From the NCBI GenBank assembly GCA_015075445.1, contig JABTUJ010000028.1, forward strand, positions 1 to 64,000: DNA of 64,000 nt, given 5' to 3'. The notes below the pieces were generated by a model. That model made no database searches. It was given only the letters and a program-made list of their open reading frames with translations, and was not told the DNA's origin. The stretch comes from Verrucomicrobiales bacterium. Lineage in GTDB: Bacteria > Verrucomicrobiota > Verrucomicrobiia > Limisphaerales > J093. This document shows positions 38,141 to 47,777 of the stretch, piece by piece. Each line of letters begins with the position of its first letter. The first letter of the stretch is position 1. A program made the position numbers and the translations under genes.

Positions 38141-39748
38141 TCAGGATTCCGCGCGGCGCGCCGGCTGTGCGGCCAAAAGCCCGGCCACCTTGGCCTTCAC
38201 CGCTTCGTCCATCCGGATGAGCGGCGGCCAGGGGCGGTGGAAACCTTCGCCGGGCAGTTTCCGGGTGGCGTCCAGACCGAGCTTGCTGCCGCGGGCAATC
38301 ACGCTGGTGGCGTGGTCGAGCACGTCCGCCGGTCCCTGCGTGAAGATGGAATCGCGTTGTGGATCGGTGTTGGCGCAGAGCCGGAAGAGGACCTCGCTGG
38401 TGTTGTGGACGTCCACGTCGTCGTCCACCACCACGAGGTACTTGGTGAACATCATCTGGCCCATGCCCCAGAGCCCGTGCATGATCTTGTAGGCCTGCAT
38501 CGGGTAGGTCTTCTTGATGCTCACGAACACCAGGTTGTGGAAGACCCCCTCGGCCGGCAGCGCGATGTCCACGATCTCCGGGAAGTTCATCTTGAAGATC
38601 GGCAGAAAGAGCTTCACCGACGCGCCGCCGATGTAGAAGTCCTCCATGGGCGGGATGCCCACGATGGTGGCGGGATACACCGCGTCCTTCCGGTGCGTCA
38701 GGGCGGTGAGATGGAAGACGGGGTACGGTTCAGGCAGCGTGTAATATCCGGTGTGGTCCCCGAACGGTCCCTCGTCCCGCAGCGGTTCAGTCGGGGCCAC
38801 ATACCCTTCGAGCACGAAGTCGGCGTTCGCCGGCACCTCGAGGTCGCAGGTGAGGCAGCGCACGAGCGGGACGGACTGGCGACGGAGATACCCGGCGAGG
38901 AGGAATTCATCCAGTCCGTCCGGCAATGGCGCCGTGGCGGCGAACGTGAAGACGGGGTCGCCCCCGAGAAACACCGCCACCGGCATGCGCTCGCCCTTCT
39001 CGTAGTAGCGGCGGCCATGTCGGGCGGCGACCTTTTGGAGCTGCCAATGCATGCCCGTGGTGCGGTCGTCGTAGACCTGCATCCGGTACATGCCCACGTT
39101 GCGCTCGCCGGTGTCGGGATCGCGGGTGACCACGCAGGGCAGCGTCACGAACCGACCGCCGTCCAGCGGCCAGCAGTGCAGGATGGGAAGATCCCGGAGC
39201 GTGGGGAAAAGACGACCCGGCACGGGGGAGAGCGGGGAGGGGGAGGGGAGGACCGAGGAGGGGGAGGTTCCGGCGGGGGCGCCGGAACCTGCGCCCGAGG
39301 CGGGCGCGGTCCCCAACCCCGGCGCGGGGGGGGTGTCGAAGCGGTGAATGACCTCCTGGCACGGGCCGGTCTTGACGCGCTTCGGCTTCGCGTGCCGGAG
39401 GTCAAGAGCGGTGCCGAGCAGCTTGAAGGCCTCGCGCAGCGACGTGGGCGGCTTGGCCTTCATGAGCGAGCCCAGCTCCGCCGCCACGTCCTCGACCGAG
39501 GCGGCCCCGAGGCTGAGGGCCATCCGCTTCCACGAGCCCAGCGTATTGATGGCCACCGGGAACGGGCTGCGCTGACCGTTGATCGTCGGGTGCTCGAACA
39601 GCAGCGCCCTGCCTCCGCCGGGCGACTTCATGTGGCGATCGGCGAACTCGGTGATCTCGAGCTCGGTGGCCACGGGTTCCCGGACACGCAGGAGTTCGCC
39701 CGCCTTTTCGAGGGTGTCCAGCCAGTCGCGAAACGAGTCAAAGGCCAT
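38141..39748 (-). CDS. UbiD-family decarboxylase
   Basis: 535 residues. UbiD enzymes use prenylated FMN to decarboxylate (or carboxylate) aromatic and unsaturated acids. Characteristic segments are EITEFADRHMKSPGGG, GMYRMQVYDDRTTGMHW, DEGPFGDHTGYYTLPEPYP (active-site acid region) and MFTKYLVVVDDDVDVHN. Residues about 138-181 are a Pro/Ser/Gly-rich linker that normal UbiD proteins lack. The next gene, an MBL hydrolase, starts upstream with a six-base gap, so the two are one operon. No ubiX flavin prenyltransferase gene is in the window. Whether it serves quinone synthesis or aromatic-acid metabolism cannot be told. Confidence 0.88.
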   Translation of the reverse strand: MAFDSFRDWLDTLEKAGELLRVREPVATELEITEFADRHMKSPGGGRALLFEHPTINGQRSPFPVAINTLGSWKRMALSLGAASVEDVAAELGSLMKAKPPTSLREAFKLLGTALDLRHAKPKRVKTGPCQEVIHRFDTPPAPGLGTAPASGAGSGAPAGTSPSSVLPSPSPLSPVPGRLFPTLRDLPILHCWPLDGGRFVTLPCVVTRDPDTGERNVGMYRMQVYDDRTTGMHWQLQKVAARHGRRYYEKGERMPVAVFLGGDPVFTFAATAPLPDGLDEFLLAGYLRRQSVPLVRCLTCDLEVPANADFVLEGYVAPTEPLRDEGPFGDHTGYYTLPEPYPVFHLTALTHRKDAVYPATIVGIPPMEDFYIGGASVKLFLPIFKMNFPEIVDIALPAEGVFHNLVFVSIKKTYPMQAYKIMHGLWGMGQMMFTKYLVVVDDDVDVHNTSEVLFRLCANTDPQRDSIFTQGPADVLDHATSVIARGSKLGLDATRKLPGEGFHRPWPPLIRMDEAVKAKVAGLLAAQPARRAES

Positions 39749-39754
39749 GGCCGA

Positions 39755-40537
39755 TCAGAGTTCGAGGGTGGGGCTGGAGGTTTCCTGCGAGGTGAGGTGC
39801 ACCTGGACGTGGGTGGCGCCGAGGCTTTGCAGGCGGCCAGCCACGGCGCGGTGGGCGAGCTCAGGCCGGTTGCAGTCGCGGCTCAGGTGGCCGAGGTAGA
39901 GCTGGCGGAGGTCGGGGGTGACTATCTCCTGGGCGACGTCGGCGGCGGCTTCGTTCGAGAGGTGGCCGTGGCGGCTGAGGATGCGTTGCTTGACGCTCCA
40001 GGGCCGCTTGCGGTCGTCCTGGAGCAGGCGGAGGTCGTGGTTGGTCTCGAGGACCAGCACGTGCGCGCAGCGGACGCGTTCCACGACCAACCGCGTGGCG
40101 TGGCCGAGGTCGGTGAGGAAGCCGAGATTCACGCCGGACGTTCGCAGGAGGAAGCCGACCGGATCCTGGGCGTCGTGCGGGACGGAGAACGTCTCGACCT
40201 GGACATCGCCGATGTCGAAGGCGGCGCCGGTCTGGAAGAGGCGGCATTGGAAGCGGGTTTCGAGGGCGTGTTCGGTGGCGTCTTTGGTGAGGCGGTTGCA
40301 GTAGAGCGGCAGGTCGAGTTTGGCGCACAACACCGCCAGGCCCTGGATGTGGTCGCCGTGCTCGTGGGTGAGCAGGATGCCGTGAAGGGTCTCCGGGGAC
40401 CGGCCAATGGCGGCGAGGCGCTGCCGGATCTGCCGGGCGCTGAACCCGGCGTCGATCAACAGCCGGGTCGAGTCGGTCTCGAGGTAGGCGCAGTTGCCGC
40501 CGGAACCGCTGCCGAGGATGGTGAACCGCACTGCCAC
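39755..40537 (-). CDS. MBL-fold metallo-hydrolase (YycJ/WalJ-like)
   Basis: 260 residues. The start FTILGSGSGGNCAYLE and the metal-binding LLTHEHGDHIQGL place it with the YycJ/WalJ group of small metallo-beta-lactamase-fold phosphodiesterases or nucleases. Further ligands are in FSVPHDAQDPVGF and LGFLTDLGH, and a C-terminal His in YLGHLSRDCN. It starts with GTG at 40537 (another GTG two codons later), six bases upstream of ubiD in the same operon. Cytoplasmic. Confidence 0.88.
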   Translation of the reverse strand: MAVRFTILGSGSGGNCAYLETDSTRLLIDAGFSARQIRQRLAAIGRSPETLHGILLTHEHGDHIQGLAVLCAKLDLPLYCNRLTKDATEHALETRFQCRLFQTGAAFDIGDVQVETFSVPHDAQDPVGFLLRTSGVNLGFLTDLGHATRLVVERVRCAHVLVLETNHDLRLLQDDRKRPWSVKQRILSRHGHLSNEAAADVAQEIVTPDLRQLYLGHLSRDCNRPELAHRAVAGRLQSLGATHVQVHLTSQETSSPTLEL

Positions 40538-40580
40538 GGCGCGACGCTAAGAGCTCCGCCGCGGCGCGGCAACGCATTTG

Positions 40581-40606
40581 CTCGGCGCACTCCAAACGCT
40601 TCGCGC
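40581..40606. repeat. Partial CACTCCAAACGCTTCGCG repeat
   Basis: Half of the AAAGCGCCGCT family unit: only the CGGCGCACTCCAAACGCTTC portion remains. Confidence 0.7.
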
Positions 40607-40680
40607 CTCTCGATCGCCCCGGCCGTTGCCGAGTGCAGGCTGGAAGCCCGCACCACAGGTTCACGGAGCGCTTCCCTCAG

Positions 40681-40761
40681 CCCCATCCCCGAGGTTCGTA
40701 ATCGGCGGAGAATCCAAGACGGGGCGCGTCCCTCCACCGATTACGAACATCGGGGATGGGG
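40681..40761. repeat. Solo palindromic unit related to the 43387-44777 array
   Basis: Arms of 30 bases (40681-40710 and 40732-40761) pair with two mismatches around a 21-base loop. The core GATTACGAACAT / GTTCGTAATC is the same as the array units upstream of the neighbouring dihaem gene. It starts 24 bases after that gene's stop, where it could act as a terminator. Confidence 0.88.
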
Positions 40762-40784
40762 GAAGGGTCCCGTTTGAGCGGTGA

Positions 40785-43324
40785 CTACTCGAGGGTCGGC
40801 AGAGGCACCTCGCCGCGGAGTTGCGCTTCGCCGCCCTCCTTCTCGTACACGCCGTAGAACAGGGAACAGGAATCCAGCCACAAGGTCAGCCGCGCCCAAT
40901 CCGCCGGCGACAGGCAGACCCCGTGGTGCCCCGCCTCCAGCAGCGCATACAGCCGGGACGCGCGCGCCCCGAACTCGCCGGGCGTCGTCCGGTACCATTT
41001 CGGGTCGTTCCAGTCGCGCCCGCCGTAGCTGTAAAAGCCGAACTGCGGCGCCAGGCTCACGTACGACGCGTAGTAGGTCGTGGGCACATCCATCCCACCC
41101 CGCCCCCGGTGCAAGACCCGGGTTGCCTGCAACGACGGCGCTTTCTCGGCCTCGCGCGTGTGGCAGTGCACGCAATGGCGTTCCAGCACCGGTTGGACCA
41201 GGCGCGGGTAGCTGAAGGGGTTGGCACCGTCCAGGGCGAAGTCGAGTCGCGACGGCGCTCGGCGCAGGGCCAGCGGTGGTCCGGAGCCCGGCAAGGGGGC
41301 GGCCGCCTTCGGCTCGTGACAGGCCAGACACGTGGCCTGTTCGCAGGGCTGAAACTGGGTGGCCGACCGCATTGAGGTGATCGCCAGACCGTCTTCGTCG
41401 AGGGCCTGGAATAGAGTTCTTTGCGGGCGGGCACGACAACGTGGGCGCTGCCATCCGCTTCGACGGGCACCTCGCCGAGGACCGCCCGGGCGAGGTTCAC
41501 GGAATCGTTGCCCTGCGGGATTTGGAGGCCGGTGTTGTGGGCCACGGCCGCCGAAGCCACGGACAAGGGCAGGATCTGGTAGACCCGCAGCGCCTTGATC
41601 CGCGTGCCGGCCGGCCAGGGCTGCCGGCTTCGGTAGACGTCCATGACTGCCACCGTGGCCTCGGCGGGCACGTCCGCCGCGAACCGTTCGGACTGGTCGG
41701 GGATCACCGGCGGTGTCGGCCGCGCGCGCAACGGAATGGGGCTGTGGCAACCGATGTCCGGATCGCGGTAGATCAACTCGCGGTTGCCGAAGCTGTCGAG
41801 CAGGTAAAGCCCGTAAGCCCCTTTGGGCCCTGCGTCGGCCAGGCGTTGGGCGGGGTCATAGACACAGAGGTAGTAATGCTCGCTGAGCGGCCAGGCTTCG
41901 CCGTAAGCCTCTACCCCGCCTTGGGTTTCCGGGAAGTCCACGTCCGGGGTGAGACGGCGGACCGGTCCCATGGCATCGTCGTCCGGAAGCCCCGGGTCCA
42001 CGACCACCAGGGAACCGAAGGCCTGCCCGTGGTGCGGGGCGCCGGTGGCCACGAACCGCCTCGACCCAGGGATGGGGCGGACGTTCAGCTCCATGTCCGG
42101 CCGGGCGCTGCGGAAGGCGTAGTTGCCATGAACCGCGCGGGGGTCGCGGCCATCAGGGGACATGAGCCACGGGGTGTGCGCCACGACGCCGTGGCGATCG
42201 ACGTAATCCCAGCGGGTGTAAACGATCTGGCCGTCGTGCGTGACGCCGGGATGCCATTCGTTGGTCTCGTGGAAACTCAAACACCGGATGTCGCTGCCGT
42301 CGGCGGCCATGTCGAACACGGTGTAGGTGGGGCAGACCCGACCGCAGCGGAGATAGCCGCCGCGCCGTTCGCTGATGAAGGCGATGCGGCCGTTGGGCAG
42401 CCAGCAGGGATCAAAGTCGTTCCAGGTGCCGTCGGTAAGCTGGGTCAAGCCCGACCCGTCGCGGTTGACCCGGAAGATGTGGTAGCATCGGCCCTCGGCC
42501 CAGTGCCCGCGGGCTGGATCCGTATGGGCGCGGTGATGCCGGTCGCCCTGGCATTCGACGTAGGCGAAGAGCACCGTCTGGCCATCGTAGGAGAGTGCCG
42601 GTGACAGGAACGAACCGCCTTCGGTTTCGTCGCCCGCAAGATTCCCCATGCCGTCGTAGCGCAGGTCCCAATGCCGGCGCGGCCCGCCGGTGAGCCGCTG
42701 ACCCGCGAGACGTCCATTCTGGCAGACGGAGTTCTCCAGGAGATCACGCAAGCGCAGCTCCGGTCCCCACAAACCCTCCAGCACGTACACCCCGCCGCCG
42801 GGTCGGGCCGCCAACCCGTAGTACTGATCGCACATGTGATCCATCAAGGCCCGATGCCGCTTGATGAACAGGAGTTCCTGGAAGTCGAGGAGCGGATTGC
42901 TGAAAGCGACGCGGCGCCGCAACGCGCACGCAGCGTTGAACAACTCGCGTCGCCCCGCGCCGTCGTCGGGCGGCGTCGCGTGGGCGGCACGTTCCAGGGC
43001 GGCGAGGGATCCGGCGAGCGAGCGGAGGGGTTCAGAGTCCGCCCTCCGGCGCAGGTCCGCGAGGAGCACGCCGGTCCGACGCAGCACCACGTCGAGAGGG
43101 TCGCGGTCGGCGGGATCGAGCAAGGCCGCGGGATGGAAGGTCTGCGAAGAGAGTCGCTCGAACCGCGCCCGGTTGGTCAGGTCCAGTGCCAGGGTCTGGA
43201 ACTCGCGTTGCCACTCGGCCATGAGGTCCAGCCCGACCGGTTCGGCGCGGCGGACGTCGGCCCCGAAGGCAGGGGTCAGGCACAGCGCCGCCAGCCAGGC
43301 CGGGGCGATTCGTCGCAGGTTCAT
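40785..43324 (-). pseudogene. Hydrazine-synthase-alpha-like PD40 dihaem cytochrome, frameshifted near 41413
   Basis: The 5' part reads from ATG 43324 (signal peptide ending PAFGAD) in a frame open to about 41413. The C-terminal part continues in the neighbouring frame to 40785. One inserted base in the GAACTCTATTCC stretch joins them into about 846 residues. PD40-type propeller motifs (LSYDGQTVLFAYVE, GLTQLTDGTWNDFDPCWLPNG, YTRWDYVDRHG) precede a C-terminal domain with two haem-binding motifs, CLACH and CVHCH. This layout resembles HZS-alpha-like proteins that are widespread in Planctomycetes and Verrucomicrobia without anammox, so hydrazine synthesis is not implied. Periplasmic electron transfer or oxidation is likely. 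Related palindromes lie at both ends of the gene. Confidence 0.8.
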
Positions 43325-43386
43325 GGGCCAGAAGCATCCCGCATCCCTTGGCGCCCGACCAGCCGAACTTTGCATGAACGGGGGGG

Positions 43387-44777
43387 CTCCGCCGATTGCG
43401 AACATAGGGGATTGCGGGGAGGCGGAGATCCCCTCGGCCCAGTTCCCGATGTTCGAAATCTGCGGAGGATTCCAGAGGGCGGGGGGTTCTCCGCCGATTG
43501 CGAACATAGGGGATTACGGGAAGCCGGAGATTCCCTCCTCCCAATTCCCGATGTTCGAAATCTGCGGAGGATTCAGGAAGGGTTCTCCGCCGATTGCGAA
43601 CATAGGGATTACGGGAAGCCGGAGATCCTCCTCCCAACCCCGATGTCCGAAACTGCGGAAGATCCAGGGAAGGAGTTTCTCCGCCGATTGCGAACATAGG
43701 GACTGCGGGAGGCGGAGATCCTCCCAACCCCGATGTTCGAAATCTGGGAGGATCCAGGAAGGAGTTTCTCCGCCGACTGCGAACACAGAGATCACGGGGA
43801 GGCGGAGATCCTCCCAACTCCCGATGTTCGGAATCCGCGGAGGATCCAGGAAGGAGCTCCGCCGATTGCGAACATAGGGATTACGAAAGCTGGAGATCCC
43901 CTCCGCCCAATTCCCGATGTCCGAAATCTGCGAGGATCCAGGGAAGGGTCTCGCCGATTGCGAACATAGGGACTGCGAGAAGCCGGAGATCCCCGGTCCA
44001 ACTCCGATGTTAAGAAATCCGCGGAGGATCCAGCGGAAGGGGTCTCCGCCGATCACGAACATAGGGATTACGGGGAGGCAGATCCTCGGTCCAATCCCCG
44101 ATGTCCGAAATCTGCGAGGATCCAGGGAGGGCTCCGCCGATCAGCGAACATAGGGGATTACGGGAAGCTGGAGATCCCTCCACCCAATCCCGATGTCCGG
44201 AAACCGCGGAGGATCCAGGAAGGGTCTCCGCCGACTGCGAACATAGGGGATTACGAGAAGCCGAGATCCCCTCGGTCCAATCCCGATGTTCGAAATCTGC
44301 GGAGGATCCAGGGGCAGGAGTCTCCGCGATTACGAACATAGGGGATTACGGGAGCCGGAGATCCCTCCGCCCAATTCCGATGTTCGAAATCTGCGGAGGA
44401 TCCAGGGAAGGTCTCCGCCGATTGCGAACATAGGGGATTACGAGGAAGCCGAGATCCTCGGTCCAATTCCCGATGTCCGAAATCTGCGGAAGATCCAGGA
44501 AGGGAGTCTCCGCCGACTGCGAACATAGGGATTGCGGGGAGGCGGAATCCCTCGCCCCAATCCCGATGTCTGGAAACTGCGGAGGATCCAGGGAAGGGCT
44601 TCCCGCCGATTGCGAACAAGATACGGGAAGCCGGAGATCCCCTCCGCCCAATTCCCGATGTTCGAAATCTGCGGAGGATTCAGGGGAAGGGGTTTCTCCG
44701 CCGATTACGAACATAGGGGATTACGGGGATGCGGAGATCCCCTCGGCCCAGTTCCCGATGTTCGAAATCTGCGGAGG
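43387..44777. repeat. 15-unit tandem array of about 93-bp palindromic repeats
   Basis: Each unit begins CTCCGCCGATTGCGAACATA and ends GATGTTCGAAATCTGCGGAG; these ends are imperfect inverted repeats, so every unit can fold into a hairpin with an inner GGGGAT/ATCCCC stem. A short GATCCAGGAAGG-type linker separates units. About 15 copies fill the divergent space between the dihaem gene (start 43324) and the CBM protein gene (start 44891). Outer units are near full length; inner ones carry many one-base deletions. No coding frame is credible inside it. Confidence 0.95.
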
Positions 44778-44890
44778 CTTCAGGGGCGGAGAATCGGTTT
44801 ACGGGCTGGGCGATCGCCCGGCAGTGCGGAGTCCGGCGCGGGATCGGTTCTGCTGGCGTAGGGGGGACTTTCCCGGTAGGGGTGAACGCC

Positions 44891-47707
44891 ATGAATCCAA
44901 CGTTCTCGATCCTGGCCAGCCTCGGGTGTTGCACGCTGGCTTTCAGCGGGCTGGCCGGCCCGGTGCTGCGTGTGGTGACCGATCAGGCAGGCGGCGCGAA
45001 TCTCGTGCGCCACGGCGATTTCGAGACCGGCTCAGGGACGGTCCTGACCGGGTGGTCGGCCGCCCCGGACGGTTATCGCGTGGCGCCGGGCGAAGGCCGG
45101 ACCGGGTCGCAGGCGCTGGCGTGCGAAGCTCCCGACGCCACCGGTTGGCGCGGGGCCAGCCAGAACCTCACCCTGAACCGCACCGCCGCAGCGCCGCTCA
45201 TCGTCAGCGGTTGGAGCAAGGCCGCGGATGTCACGGGCGGCCGGGACAGCGGGTATTCCCTCTACGTGGATTTGATCTACCAGGACGGCACGCCGCTCTG
45301 GGGTCAGACCGCCAACTTCGCCACCGGCACGCACGATTGGGAACGGCGGGAGGTGCTCATCCTGCCCGAGAAACCGGTCCGGTCCCTCACGTTATACTGC
45401 TTGTTTCGTGGTCACGCCGGCCGGGTCTGGTTTGACGACATCGCCGTGACTGAGGTCGCCGCGTCCGGCGACGCTTTGTTGTTCCAGGGCACGCCGATGC
45501 AGTGGGTCGCCCCGAGCGAGCTTCCGACCGGCACGCGCGACGAGTACGCGTCGGGGGATGGGCTGCAACTCACCCAGGTGGGGCAGCAGGTGGTGTCGCT
45601 GACGGTGGGAGGGCGCGAGTTGGCTGGCCCGGCGGCCGGGGGATTCTGGGCGCGGGACGTCGCGGCGAACTCGGACGTGTTTGGCTTCGAAGCGGGCCAG
45701 TGTCCGGAGCTTGAGCTCGCGCTGACCACGAGCGTCCAGGTGCGGGCCGATCATCTGGTCATCGACGGACGCCTCCAGGACCTGCGCGGTTCCGACCGGG
45801 CGATCCTGCTGCTCTTCGCGTTGCCGGTCGAGGCCGAAGGCTGGTCCTGGGGGGACGACATCCGGCGCCAGCGCCCGATCGCCGGGCGCGGCGAGTACAC
45901 GCAGGCGACGGCGGTGGGCTGCGGAACCACGGGGACGCTGTCCTTGTATCCCGTGGCGGCGGTGTCCGATGAGCGGACGGGCCTGGCGCTGGCGTTGGAT
46001 CCGGGCGAGGCGGCGGTCTATCGGCTCGTGTACCACGCCGGTGCGCGGCAGTTCTTCATTGCGTACGACTTCGGGCTGGTCCAGGACACGGAGCGAATGC
46101 CGGGGGCGGCAACGTTTCGGTTCATCGTGTACCGGTTCGATCCTGCGTGGGGTTTCCGGGCGGCCTGGGCGAAGTTCATGGACATTTTCCCGGAGTATTT
46201 CGAAGTCCGCTCGAAAGCACAGGGCATCTGGATGCCGTTCACGGATGTGAGCACGGTGCAGGGTTGGGAAGACTTCGGGTTCCGCTATCACGAGGGCAAC
46301 AACAACGTGGCGTGGGACGATGCCCACGGTGTGCTCAGCTTCCGCTATACCGAGCCGATGACCTGGTGGATGCCCATGCAGCCAGACCTGCCGCGCACCC
46401 GCGAGGAGGCGTTGCGCGTGCGCGACGCCTACGCCGCCGGTCGCCCGGGCACGCACCAGCGCATGGCCGAGGTTTCGCGCGCGGCGGCGATGTTCGAGGC
46501 GGACGGGCATCCGGCGCTGCTGTTCCGGAACGAACCCTGGGCCAACGGCGCCGTGTGGAGCCTCAACCCCAATCCGTACCTCCCCGCCTCGCCCAACGCG
46601 GCGACGGTCCACTGGGATGCCACCATCAAGGAGCGGCTGTATGGGGTGTCCGTCGCGGCCCGGCTGGATGGCGAGTACCTCGATTCCCTTGAGGGCTATG
46701 TCACGGCGGATCTCAACTTCCGCCGCGAACATTTCCGCGATTCGACGGTGCCGCTCACCTTCACCGCGGACACCCGGCAGCCGGTGCTCTTCAAGGGGCT
46801 TGCCATTTACGAATTCACCCGCTGGCTGAGCCGGGAGGTGCGCAGCCTCGGCGCCCTCATGTTCGCGAACGGCGTGCCGTATCGCTTCGGGTTCCTGTGT
46901 CCCTGGCTGGATGTCCTGGGCACGGAAACCAACTGGCTGCCGGGCGACCAGTACCAACCGGTGGCGGACAGCCAGTTGTGTCTGTGGCGCACGCTGTCCG
47001 GGCGCAAGCCCTACCTCCTCCTGATGAACACCGACTACAACCGGTTCACGCCCGATCTGGTCGAGCGGTATTTCCAGCGCAGCCTCTTCTACGGGATGTT
47101 CCCCTCGATGTTCAGCCACAACGCGGCGGAGAACCCCTACTGGCGCAACCCCACCTGGTACAATCGCGATCGCCCCCTGTTCCGTCGCTACATCCCCCTG
47201 ATCAAGCAGGTGGCCGAGGCGGGCTGGCAACCGGTCACCGACGCGCGCTGTGACAATCCGAACGTTGACGTCGAGCGCTACGGCCCCACGGCGGAGGGCG
47301 TGACATTCTTCACGCTGTGGAACCCCACGGCGCAGACCCAAACCGGTCACCTCCGCTGGCTCGGTCAGCAGGCGCCGGCCACCGCGCCCGGCCCCGCCAC
47401 CGAACTCTTGGGCGGGACGCCGCTCACCCGGACCGGGGCGGGCTGGGAGATCCAAGTGGAAGCGGGTCGCGTGGCCCTCGTGCGGGTGGAGCCCGGGCCG
47501 CGGTTTGTCCAGGCCGAGTCGATGCCGCATGGCCGGCTGCAACTGACCATCGCCTCGCCGCCGGGCCTCGCCCAAGTGCTGGAGGCCTCGGGGGACCTGC
47601 GCGAGTGGTCGGCGGTGGAGACGCACACGCCTGCCGCGGGGCTCTTCACCGTCGAGGTCGCCCGCGTCGCGGACGTTGGCGGGCAGTTCTTCCGCTTGCG
47701 CTGGTGA
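44891..47707 (+). CDS. Secreted carbohydrate-binding protein with unrecognised large domain
   Basis: 938 residues from ATG 44891. A signal peptide ends near LAGPVLR. A CBM4/9-like jelly roll (about 28-190) shows LVRHGDFETGSG, a GWSK strand and VWFDDIAVTE. The large central domain (about 200-850) contains FRAAWAKFMDIFPEYF, QGIWMPF and EFTRWLSREVRSLG, and looks like a barrel with acidic residues, but I cannot place it in a glycosidase family. The final 70 residues form a module ending GQFFRLRW like those of the LamG and CotH proteins. The palindromic array occupies its upstream region. Carbohydrate turnover is inferred from the CBM only. Confidence 0.7.
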   Translation: MNPTFSILASLGCCTLAFSGLAGPVLRVVTDQAGGANLVRHGDFETGSGTVLTGWSAAPDGYRVAPGEGRTGSQALACEAPDATGWRGASQNLTLNRTAAAPLIVSGWSKAADVTGGRDSGYSLYVDLIYQDGTPLWGQTANFATGTHDWERREVLILPEKPVRSLTLYCLFRGHAGRVWFDDIAVTEVAASGDALLFQGTPMQWVAPSELPTGTRDEYASGDGLQLTQVGQQVVSLTVGGRELAGPAAGGFWARDVAANSDVFGFEAGQCPELELALTTSVQVRADHLVIDGRLQDLRGSDRAILLLFALPVEAEGWSWGDDIRRQRPIAGRGEYTQATAVGCGTTGTLSLYPVAAVSDERTGLALALDPGEAAVYRLVYHAGARQFFIAYDFGLVQDTERMPGAATFRFIVYRFDPAWGFRAAWAKFMDIFPEYFEVRSKAQGIWMPFTDVSTVQGWEDFGFRYHEGNNNVAWDDAHGVLSFRYTEPMTWWMPMQPDLPRTREEALRVRDAYAAGRPGTHQRMAEVSRAAAMFEADGHPALLFRNEPWANGAVWSLNPNPYLPASPNAATVHWDATIKERLYGVSVAARLDGEYLDSLEGYVTADLNFRREHFRDSTVPLTFTADTRQPVLFKGLAIYEFTRWLSREVRSLGALMFANGVPYRFGFLCPWLDVLGTETNWLPGDQYQPVADSQLCLWRTLSGRKPYLLLMNTDYNRFTPDLVERYFQRSLFYGMFPSMFSHNAAENPYWRNPTWYNRDRPLFRRYIPLIKQVAEAGWQPVTDARCDNPNVDVERYGPTAEGVTFFTLWNPTAQTQTGHLRWLGQQAPATAPGPATELLGGTPLTRTGAGWEIQVEAGRVALVRVEPGPRFVQAESMPHGRLQLTIASPPGLAQVLEASGDLREWSAVETHTPAAGLFTVEVARVADVGGQFFRLRW

Positions 47708-47777
47708 ACCGCGCGTGGCCTTGACGGGCTTCTGCCGTTGCCCGGTTACGCAGTTGTATTGATGGGAGTTCGGCGTT

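Noticed and set aside
40785..43324. Evidence for anammox metabolism
   Set aside because: The HZS-alpha-like fold is common in non-anammox Planctomycetes and Verrucomicrobia, and no other hydrazine genes are present.
43387..44777. CRISPR array
   Set aside because: Units are about 93 bases, each internally palindromic, directly joined and divergent; there are no unique spacers and no cas genes.
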